Under the pieces are notes generated by a model that did not search any database, was not told where the DNA came from, and worked only from the letters and a program-made list of their open reading frames with translations. 5,010 bases of DNA from the NCBI GenBank assembly GCA_007122815.1, contig SKSV01000305.1, positions 1 to 5,010 of the forward strand, read 5' to 3'. The stretch's first letter is position 1. Each line of letters begins with the position of its first letter. Both the position numbers and the translations under genes were made by a program. The stretch comes from Trueperaceae bacterium (GTDB lineage Bacteria; Deinococcota; Deinococci; Deinococcales; Trueperaceae). Shown in pieces: positions 1 to 4,801 of the stretch.

Positions 1-5
1 CTGGA

Positions 6-34
6 GAGACCACGACCTGGCCTAGTCGTATGAT
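6..34 (+). promoter_or_regulatory. Candidate sigma70-type promoter for the LtrA-family gene
   Basis: A TATGAT hexamer at 29-34 matches the -10 consensus at five of six positions. At 17 bp spacing upstream, 6-11 reads GAGACC, a poor -35 with three of six matches. Transcription would start near 41, leaving a leader of about 50 nt before the ATG at 93. The placement is sensible for the downstream gene. In GC-rich DNA an A/T-rich hexamer stands out, but the -35 is weak and the window starts too close to show what lies upstream. Confidence 0.4.
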
Positions 35-48
35 CCCGTGCACGTGCG

Positions 49-73
49 CCTTCGGCCGGCTTGCTGCCGAGGG
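49..73 (+). promoter_or_regulatory. Short hairpin in the LtrA leader
   Basis: CCTTCGGC at 49-56 can pair with GCCGAGGG at 66-73, giving an 8-bp stem with one G-U wobble and a 9-nt loop. It lies between the putative transcription start and the Shine-Dalgarno GAGG at 80-83, so it would be in the 5' leader. It could modulate initiation or be a chance GC-rich fold. No T tract follows it, so it is not an intrinsic terminator. Confidence 0.3.
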
Positions 74-92
74 CTCGTCGAGGTGAGCGGTC

Positions 93-1253
93 ATGGCTGC
101 TGCGCGAGAGAGATCCATCCAACTCCACGTCCCAAGCCATGAGGAGCGCAAGGTCGGTTGGCTGGAGCTCTTCTACGACCTGATCTACGTCGCCACCATC
201 ATCCAACTGGGCAACCTGCTGGCGGATGACCCGTCGCCGACCGGCGCGCTGCTCTTCGTCCTCCTGTTCGTGCCCATCTGGTGGTCTTGGACGGGCATGA
301 TGTTCTTCTTCAACCGGTTCGTGGTGGACGACGTCTGGCACCGGGTGCTGGTCTTCGTCCAGATGTTCGCCATAGCGCACCTGGCGATCAGCGTCACCGG
401 CGCCTTCGGCGAGACCTCCGGTGCCTTCGCGCTGGCTTACTTCGGGGTGCGCGGGGTGCTGGTGGTCTTCTACCTGCGCGCATATCTAGCCGCGCCCGAC
501 GCCAGGCCGCTGGTGCGCCGCTACGCGGTGGGGTTCGCGATCGCGGCCGCGTTCTGGCTGCTCTCGGTGTTCGTGCCCGCGCCGTACCGGTTCGCCCTCT
601 GGGGCATCGGGCTGGCCGTGGAGTTCTACGTGCCCCTCTCGGCCGGCTCGCGCCGCCTGCAGCACCTGCTGCCACCCGATCCCGTGCACTTCGCCGAGCG
701 CTACGGGCTGTTCACGATCATCGTGCTGGGCGAGTCCTTCATCAAGGTCGTGGGGGGCCTGGCGGGTCGAGGCGTGGACCTCGACACTTTGGTCCTGAGT
801 GCGCTTGGGTTCGTGATCGCTGCGTGCGTATGGTGGCTCTACTTCGACAGCACCCACGGAGCGGTGATGGAGTCGAGCGGAGGAGCTCGCTACCTCTGGA
901 TCTACGGTCACCTTCCGTTGACGCTGGGGATCACGTCGATCGGGGTGGCTCTCAAGAAGCTCGCGGTGCTGCCGTTAGGGGAGCCCATCTCGGACGCGGC
1001 ACGCTGGCTGCTCGGCGTCGCGGTGGTGGTCTGCTTGCTGGCGTTCGCGCTACTGGACGCGGTGAGGGCCGCCGCGCGGCACAGGTCGATCGCCTTGGAC
1101 GTCACGGTCCGGCTGGCGGGAGCGGCAGTGGTCCTCGCCGTGACGCTGTTCGGCGCGTCGCTGCCCGCGCTAGCCGTGGGGCTGACGGTCGCTCTGTCGT
1201 GTGCGCTGCCCGTGGTGGTGCTGGAAGCGACGAAGAGGGCGCGGAGCGCCTGA
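93..1253 (+). CDS. ltrA: LtrA-family (low temperature requirement A) multi-pass membrane protein
   Basis: This 386-residue integral membrane protein belongs to the bacterial LtrA family, named for a Listeria locus needed for low-temperature growth. The biochemical role of the family is not firmly established. The N-terminus (about 17-37) has the family signature R-K-V-x-W-x-E-L-F-Y-D-L followed by a membrane segment. The second signature is E-R-Y-G-L-F-T-I-I-V-L-G-E-S at about 202-215. Hydrophobic stretches near 24-44, 51-72, 84-104, 112-131, 143-162, 165-185, 204-222, 233-251, 271-289, 303-325, 338-352 and 355-376 suggest about 10-12 membrane spans. A short basic tail (K-R-A-R) ends the protein. 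The length suits a full-length family member. The ATG at 93 is chosen because GAGG at 80-83 lies 9 nt upstream and the family signature begins soon after it. The gene converges on the LuxR-type gene and is probably its own transcription unit. The symbol denotes family membership only; temperature dependence here is not shown. Confidence 0.9.
   Translation: MAAARERSIQLHVPSHEERKVGWLELFYDLIYVATIIQLGNLLADDPSPTGALLFVLLFVPIWWSWTGMMFFFNRFVVDDVWHRVLVFVQMFAIAHLAISVTGAFGETSGAFALAYFGVRGVLVVFYLRAYLAAPDARPLVRRYAVGFAIAAAFWLLSVFVPAPYRFALWGIGLAVEFYVPLSAGSRRLQHLLPPDPVHFAERYGLFTIIVLGESFIKVVGGLAGRGVDLDTLVLSALGFVIAACVWWLYFDSTHGAVMESSGGARYLWIYGHLPLTLGITSIGVALKKLAVLPLGEPISDAARWLLGVAVVVCLLAFALLDAVRAAARHRSIALDVTVRLAGAAVVLAVTLFGASLPALAVGLTVALSCALPVVVLEATKRARSA
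1238..1250. terminator. Weak GC hairpin at the convergent gene ends
   Basis: GGCGC at 1238-1242 and GCGCC at 1246-1250 form a perfect 5-bp stem around a GGA loop, inside the last codons of the LtrA-family gene and just before its stop. Neither side is followed by a T tract, so it is not a convincing intrinsic terminator in either direction. It is recorded because it is the only hairpin I noticed near the convergent stops, which are 3 bp apart. Confidence 0.2.
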
Positions 1254-1256
1254 GCG

Positions 1257-1952
1257 TCAATCCGCGGCGTCGGGCTCCCTGCGCTGCTCGGCGTCGTGGA
1301 AGTGGAGCGCGGCCCACACCCTGAGGTGCACGAAGGAGCGGTCTCCTCCGACGTCGAACTTGCCGTAGATCGCCGCCAGCTGGTTCTCGATGGTCTTCTC
1401 CTTGAGCTGCAGGGTGTCGGCGATGGCGCGGTTCGTGAACCCTTGCGCCACAAGGCCGAGGATCTCGCGCTGGCGGGCGGTGAAGGCGGGGAAGCCCGTT
1501 CGAGGCCCGGGAACTGGGCTCAGAGCCGCGGGTGCGACATCGCCGATGTCGAGCAGTCTGGCGTGCGTGACCTGTATCGCCCTGAGCAGCGCGGTCAGGT
1601 TCTGGGTGGAGCGGTTGACCAGGTAGGACCAGCGGCGCACCGCGCTCTCGGGCATCGAGGAGATGATGCCGACGTCGCGGTCGTCGATCAGCAGCACGAT
1701 GCCGAGCTCCGGCACCAAGCGCTGGAGCCTCTGTGCGGCCTGGATGCCGTTCCGGCCGCCCAGTTCGACGTCGATCACGGCGACCTCGGGCGTGAGGGGT
1801 GGTGCGTCTTGCAGGAGCTGCTCCGGTCGTGAGTAGGCGCCCAAGAGGTGGATCCCCCTGGTCTGACTCAACGCGAGCCTGAGCAGGTCCCGGTAGAGCG
1901 CGTCGGGCTGGGCGACCACCACGCGTATCGGCTGGCGGGCTCGGGCCGACAC
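1257..1952 (-). CDS. LuxR/NarL-family response regulator with degenerate receiver domain
   Basis: This 231-residue putative DNA-binding regulator has two domains. Residues 8-130 align to a CheY-like receiver. The phosphoacceptor candidate Asp61 (context V-I-D-V-E-L-G-G-R-N-G) is present. The acidic pair normally following beta-1 reads Gln15-Pro16, the Ser/Thr expected at the end of beta-4 appears to be Ile or Asp (89-90), and the usual Lys after beta-5 appears to be Asn113. After a Pro-rich linker (about 140-156), residues 157-200 form a GerE/LuxR helix-turn-helix: F-T-A-R-Q-R-E-I-L near 157-165, then G-F-T-N-R-A-I-A-D-T-L and K-T-I-E-N-Q. The start is GTG at 1952-1950, with GAGG on the minus strand (1965-1962) 9 nt upstream. 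No histidine kinase gene is visible. It is divergent from the DJ-1/ThDP operon across 276 bp, so autoregulation and control of that operon are plausible inferences. The missing pocket residues suggest phosphorylation-independent or ligand-dependent control. Confidence 0.88.
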   Translation of the reverse strand: MSARARQPIRVVVAQPDALYRDLLRLALSQTRGIHLLGAYSRPEQLLQDAPPLTPEVAVIDVELGGRNGIQAAQRLQRLVPELGIVLLIDDRDVGIISSMPESAVRRWSYLVNRSTQNLTALLRAIQVTHARLLDIGDVAPAALSPVPGPRTGFPAFTARQREILGLVAQGFTNRAIADTLQLKEKTIENQLAAIYGKFDVGGDRSFVHLRVWAALHFHDAEQRREPDAAD

Positions 1953-2039
1953 CGCTCAGGGCCTCGCGGTTCGGGGGATACGGCTGCTGTCTGGTCGTGG
2001 AGCTCGCCTCGTCAACAGATGACCACTGTAGGTGCTACC

Positions 2040-2049
2040 ACTCGCGAGT
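2040..2049. promoter_or_regulatory. 10-bp perfect palindrome, possible operator
   Basis: ACTCGCGAGT is a perfect 10-bp palindrome lying 25 bp upstream of the candidate -35 of the rightward operon. It directly follows the smaller dyad GTAG-GTG-CTAC (2028-2038). A dimeric regulator such as the adjacent LuxR-type protein could bind here. Short GC-rich palindromes also arise by chance, so this is only a candidate. Confidence 0.3.
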
Positions 2050-2073
2050 TCAAGGGGATGGGTGCTGGCACTC

Positions 2074-2102
2074 TTGCCCCAAGCCGCACGTACAGGGACA
2101 AT
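2074..2102 (+). promoter_or_regulatory. Candidate weak promoter of the DJ-1/ThDP/NTF2 operon
   Basis: TTGCCC at 2074-2079 (four of six -35 matches) is separated by 17 bp from GACAAT at 2097-2102 (four of six -10 matches). Transcription would begin near 2109 and give an approximately 120-nt leader containing the hexamer repeat. The half-consensus boxes would suit a promoter needing an activator. The match is modest and other start points are possible. Confidence 0.3.
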
Positions 2103-2109
2103 GGTCCCT
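2094..2109. promoter_or_regulatory. Inverted repeat overlapping the candidate -10, possible operator
   Basis: AGGGAC (2094-2099) and GTCCCT (2104-2109) are exact inverted repeats around a 4-bp spacer AATG. The left arm and spacer overlap the candidate -10 hexamer, so a protein bound here would block transcription start; in RNA the same arms could form a 6-bp hairpin. No T tract follows. Which protein binds, if any, cannot be told from sequence. Confidence 0.35.
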
Positions 2110-2159
2110 TCGCCACACCCATCACGCCTCCCGTACATGAACGCGCGGCGATCAGCAAG

Positions 2160-2225
2160 GAGCCAGAGCAGGAGCTAGGGCTAGAGCCAGATCGAGAACG
2201 AGTTCCAGAGCTAGGAAAAGAGGTG
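2160..2225 (+). repeat. Degenerate hexanucleotide repeat (GAGCYA) in the operon leader
   Basis: Eleven consecutive 6-bp units can be read from 2160 to 2225, and every unit begins with G. Exact GAGCYA copies occur at 2160, 2172, 2184 and 2208; GGGCTA at 2178 and GAGCAG at 2166 are one or two changes away; the remaining units are more diverged. The last units (GGAAAA at 2214, GAGGTG at 2220) merge into the Shine-Dalgarno of the gene at 2229. The tract is purine-rich on the coding strand. It looks like an old microsatellite, or a leader element that affects ribosome loading. The units are too diverged for active slippage. Confidence 0.55.
2219..2223 (+). promoter_or_regulatory. Shine-Dalgarno deciding the DJ-1 start
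   Basis: AGAGG at 2219-2223 sits 5 nt before the ATG at 2229. This fixes the start there, even though the same frame is open upstream to about 1848. The residues after this ATG (M-S-R-R-V-L-V-V-L-S) are the canonical first beta-strand of the DJ-1/PfpI fold. Confidence 0.7.
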
Positions 2226-2228
2226 CCC

Positions 2229-3053
2229 ATGAGTCGCAGAGTGCTCGTAGTGTTGTCAGAGTTCGGTTACTGGGGCGAGGAGCTAGTAGGACCGCTGGAC
2301 GTCATACAGCCGCGGGGCTACGAGGTCGACGTCGTCACGGCAAAGGGGAAGCGCGCCCACGCTCTACCGCCGAGCATGGAGGAAGGCTACTTCGACCCGC
2401 CGCTCGCCAAGGTGGTCACCGACGAGCACTACGCCCGCCGCACGCGTGAGGTAGACGCCTCGGACCTGCTCGACGACCCCATCGACCTCAGCTCCTGGTT
2501 CCCGGAGCGGCCCTACTTCAGCGCCCAGAACTTCGCGCGCGAGCTCGAGGAGTACTACACCGCACGCGACGCCGCCTGGGAGGACCTGAAGAAGTACGAC
2601 GCGCTGCTCATGGTCGGGGGCAGCGGACCGCTGATCGACATGGTCAACAACCAGCGTCTCCACGACGTGGTCCTCGGTTTCCGTCACCACAACAAGCTGA
2701 TCGCGGCGGAGTGCTACGCGGTCACGGTGCTGGCCTTCGCGCGCGAGTGGACCGAGCGCACGAGCATCATCTGGGGCAAGCACGTCACCGGCCACGCGCT
2801 CGAGTACGACTACAAGGACGGCACCGGCTTCCTGAACACCGACCTCAACATGGGCCCGCCCCCCTACCCGCTCGAGTTCATCCTGCGCGACGCGACCGGG
2901 CCCGACGGTCAGTACCACGGAGGGGTCGGGCGGGTGCGCTCCACCGTCCTCGACTACCCGTACCTCACCGGGCGCTCCACCCAGGACTCGAAGCTTGTCG
3001 GCGAGCTGATGGTCGAGGTGCTCGAGAACGGCCTCGAGCGCTACGGATGGTGA
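2229..3053 (+). CDS. DJ-1/PfpI-superfamily (type 1 glutamine amidotransferase-like) protein
   Basis: This 274-residue cytosolic protein of the DJ-1/PfpI/Hsp31 superfamily is longer than minimal DJ-1 proteins of about 190 residues. The first beta-strand and the acidic turn are seen at 4-24 (V-L-V-V-L-S-E-F-G-Y-W-G-E-E-L-V-G-P-L-D), with Glu17 or Glu18 as the candidate conserved active-site acid. Residues about 45-120 form a charged, aromatic insertion. The strand and turn Y-D-A-L-L-M-V-G-G-S-G-P are at 123-134. The nucleophile elbow is A-A-E-C-Y-A at 159-164, making Cys162 the likely reactive residue. It is followed by Tyr, where many PfpI/Hsp31 members have His. G-K-H-V-T-G-H at 183-189 supplies histidines that might act instead. 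Named families in this fold include glyoxalase III, protease-like, chaperone and amidotransferase proteins; none can be assigned here. No signal peptide is seen. The gene leads an operon with the ThDP enzyme, whose start overlaps this stop, so translation is probably coupled. Confidence 0.87.
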   Translation: MSRRVLVVLSEFGYWGEELVGPLDVIQPRGYEVDVVTAKGKRAHALPPSMEEGYFDPPLAKVVTDEHYARRTREVDASDLLDDPIDLSSWFPERPYFSAQNFARELEEYYTARDAAWEDLKKYDALLMVGGSGPLIDMVNNQRLHDVVLGFRHHNKLIAAECYAVTVLAFAREWTERTSIIWGKHVTGHALEYDYKDGTGFLNTDLNMGPPPYPLEFILRDATGPDGQYHGGVGRVRSTVLDYPYLTGRSTQDSKLVGELMVEVLENGLERYGW

Positions 3054-4774
3054 GCCGCGACGTGGATCGGCCGTCCGTGCGAGACGCGGCGGGCAGCGAG
3101 CGCAGCGGTCGGTACGCGATCATCGAGCAGTTCCTGGCCGACGGCATCGACACCATGTTCGGGAACCCTGGAACCGTCGAGCAGGGGTTCCTGGACTCGC
3201 TCGAGGAGTACCCAGAGTTCCGTTACGTGCTGACGTTGCAGGAGACCATCGCGGTGGCGATGGCCGACGGGCACGCCCGCGTCACCAAGCGGCCCACGGC
3301 AGTGCAGCTCCACAGCGGCGTCGGGCTCGGGAACGGCATCGGCATGCTCTACCAGTCGATGCGCGGGCACGCGCCGTTGGTGGTGATAGCCGGCGAGGCC
3401 GGCATCCGCTACGACGCCACCGACGCCCAGATGGCAGCCGACCTCGTCTCGATGGCGAAGCCCGTCACGAAGTGGGCGACGCGCGTGGTGGATCCCAACT
3501 CGCTGCTCAGGGTGTTGCGGCGAGCGATCAAGATCGCCGCCACTCCGCCCATGGGTCCCGTGTTCGTCTGCCTGCCGGCCGACGTCCTCGACGCTCCGAG
3601 TCGGGAGGAGGTGCGGCCGACGCTCGTACCGAGCACGCGCGTGCTGCCCGCAGCCGACGAGGTGGAGCGGGCGGCCTCACTGCTCGCGGGTGCCGAACGC
3701 CCCATCGTGATCATGGGGGACGGCGTCGCCTACAGCCGCGCGCAGGATGAACTCGCGCGCGTCGCGGAGACGCTAGGAGCGGACGTCTGGGGCGCAGATC
3801 ACTCCGAGGTCAACCTCGCCTACGACCACCCGCTGCATCGAGGCTCGCTCGGGCACATGTTCGGTGAGGCGAGCAGCCGCATCACCACCCAGGCCGACGC
3901 GATCCTGATAGTGGGCACGTACGTCTTCCCCGAGGTCTTCCCCCTGCTCGAGGGCGCCTTCGCGCCCGATGCGCGCATCGTTCACGTCGACCTGGACGCC
4001 TACGAGATAGGGAAGAACCACCGCGTCGACCAGGGGCTGGTCAGCGACCCGAAGCTGACGCTCGCGGCGCTCGACGAGGCGCTCTCGCAGCGCATGACAG
4101 CGGAGGCCAGGGACGCCGCCGCGCGCCGCTTGGCGGCCGCCGGTGAAGCGCGCCGTGAGGAGCGCGAGCGTCAGCTGGAGCACGACCGCAGCGTGCGCGA
4201 CGAGACGCCGCTACGCGCTTCGCGCTTCACCGAGGCGCTCGCCCGGCACCTGCCCGAGGACGTGATCGTGTTCGACGAGGCCTTGACGGCCTCGGCCGAC
4301 GTCACGCGCTACCTCGTGCCGCGACTGCCCGACCACTTCTTCCAGACGCGCGGCGGCTCGCTTGGTGTCGGCTTCCCCGGCGCCATGGGCATCAAGCTCG
4401 CGAGGCCAGACAAGAGCGTCGTAGGCTTCAGCGGCGACGGCGGCAGCATGTACACCATCCAGGCGCTGTGGACGGCCGCTCACCACGGCATAGACGCCAA
4501 GTTCGTGGTGATCAACAACCAGAGCTACATGCTCCTCAAGCTCAACATCCTGCAGTACTGGCGGGAGCAGGTTGGCGTGGAGCCGCACGCCTTCCCGAAG
4601 AGCTTCGATCTGCATTCACCCGTCATCGACTTCGCGGCACTCGCTGAGTCGATGGGTGTACCCGGCCGCCGTGTCGACAGCCCCGACCAGGTCGAGGCCG
4701 CGGTGCAAGAGATGCTCGCCCACGAAGGGCCCTTCCTCATCGACTTGGTGGTAAGCAACGAGTTGCCCGCCTGA
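3047..4774 (+). CDS. Thiamine-diphosphate-dependent enzyme (benzoylformate decarboxylase/acetolactate synthase-like)
   Basis: This 575-residue cytosolic ThDP enzyme has the three-domain POX/decarboxylase layout. The N-terminal PYR domain (about 20-185) contains F-G-N-P-G-T (38-43), the cofactor-activating Glu66 in L-Q-E, and His89 in L-H-S. The central domain spans about 200-345. The C-terminal PP domain (about 385-570) has G-D-G at 463-465 and N-N at 490-491, the GDG-X24-NN motif that holds Mg2+ and diphosphate. The FGNPG, LQE and LHS motifs resemble benzoylformate decarboxylase. However, its Ser26 becomes Thr43, and the position of its second active-site His (His281) falls in V-F-P-E-V-F near Val297, with no His. 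A charged, possibly helical stretch (about 345-385, rich in Arg and Glu) links the domains. Likely chemistry is 2-oxo acid decarboxylation or carboligation, with substrate unknown. The start is ATG at 3047, within ATGGTGA overlapping the DJ-1 stop; GTG at 3050 is an alternative. An upstream in-frame start would overlap DJ-1 by over 300 bp and is rejected. Confidence 0.9.
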   Translation: MVSRDVDRPSVRDAAGSERSGRYAIIEQFLADGIDTMFGNPGTVEQGFLDSLEEYPEFRYVLTLQETIAVAMADGHARVTKRPTAVQLHSGVGLGNGIGMLYQSMRGHAPLVVIAGEAGIRYDATDAQMAADLVSMAKPVTKWATRVVDPNSLLRVLRRAIKIAATPPMGPVFVCLPADVLDAPSREEVRPTLVPSTRVLPAADEVERAASLLAGAERPIVIMGDGVAYSRAQDELARVAETLGADVWGADHSEVNLAYDHPLHRGSLGHMFGEASSRITTQADAILIVGTYVFPEVFPLLEGAFAPDARIVHVDLDAYEIGKNHRVDQGLVSDPKLTLAALDEALSQRMTAEARDAAARRLAAAGEARREERERQLEHDRSVRDETPLRASRFTEALARHLPEDVIVFDEALTASADVTRYLVPRLPDHFFQTRGGSLGVGFPGAMGIKLARPDKSVVGFSGDGGSMYTIQALWTAAHHGIDAKFVVINNQSYMLLKLNILQYWREQVGVEPHAFPKSFDLHSPVIDFAALAESMGVPGRRVDSPDQVEAAVQEMLAHEGPFLIDLVVSNELPA

Positions 4775-4789
4775 GCGGGGTCCTGTCCC

Positions 4790-4797
4790 AAGGAGGT
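4790..4797 (+). promoter_or_regulatory. Near-perfect Shine-Dalgarno of the NTF2-like gene
   Basis: AAGGAGGT at 4790-4797 is almost fully complementary to the 16S 3' end and lies 4 nt before the ATG at 4802. It is the strongest ribosome binding site in the window. It implies independent, efficient translation of the third gene, in contrast with the coupled start of the ThDP gene. No terminator or promoter is visible in the 27-bp gap, so co-transcription is likely. Confidence 0.8.
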
Positions 4798-4801
4798 CTA
4801 C

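Larger units (their letters stand above)
1953..2228. promoter_or_regulatory. Divergent intergenic control region
   Basis: This non-coding stretch separates the leftward LuxR-type gene from the rightward DJ-1/ThDP/NTF2 genes. From left to right it contains: the LuxR Shine-Dalgarno (minus strand, 1965-1962); a minus-strand TTGACG (2015-2010) without a good -10; the dyad GTAG-GTG-CTAC (2028-2038), flanked by two ACCACT copies 15 bp apart (2022 and 2037); a 10-bp palindrome (2040-2049); a weak rightward promoter with an overlapping dyad (2074-2109); and a hexamer repeat (2160-2225) leading into the DJ-1 ribosome binding site. One forward frame stays open across it, but the residues upstream of 2229 do not resemble any domain I recognise. 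Confidence 0.6.

Noticed and set aside
486..911. Open frames on the minus strand and other frames within the LtrA, DJ-1 and ThDP genes
   Set aside because: They are shadows expected from GC-rich third positions. They lack recognisable domains and good ribosome sites and conflict with well-supported genes.
2066..2077. Sigma54-like promoter (TGGCAC ... TTGC)
   Set aside because: The GG and GC elements are 9 bp apart instead of the required 12, so it cannot serve as a -24/-12 promoter.
2137..2178. Thirteen-codon Arg/Ser-rich mini-ORF in the operon leader, possible leader peptide
   Set aside because: It has no Shine-Dalgarno and no attenuator-type terminator follows it. Its codons lie partly in the hexamer repeat, which explains the Arg/Ser bias.
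1848..2228. In-frame upstream extension of the DJ-1 gene (127 extra codons, including an ATG at 2058)
   Set aside because: The extra residues are low-complexity and unlike the DJ-1 fold, the stretch overlaps the 5' end of the LuxR-type gene in antisense, and a good Shine-Dalgarno plus the canonical first beta-strand place the start at 2229.
2711..3046. Longer start for the ThDP enzyme
   Set aside because: It would overlap the DJ-1 coding region by more than 300 bp in another frame. The translated residues are Arg/Pro-rich out-of-frame noise, and the conserved ThDP domain begins only after 3047.
3047..4774. Specific naming as acetolactate synthase (ilvB) or benzoylformate decarboxylase (mdlC)
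   Set aside because: No small regulatory subunit gene or branched-chain or mandelate pathway genes are nearby, and an active-site His of benzoylformate decarboxylase is not conserved. Only the superfamily is supported.
4776..4790. Possible terminator between the ThDP and NTF2-like genes
   Set aside because: Only a GGG/CCC pairing of 3 bp is available and there is no T tract. The gap is 27 bp and is mostly occupied by the ribosome binding site.
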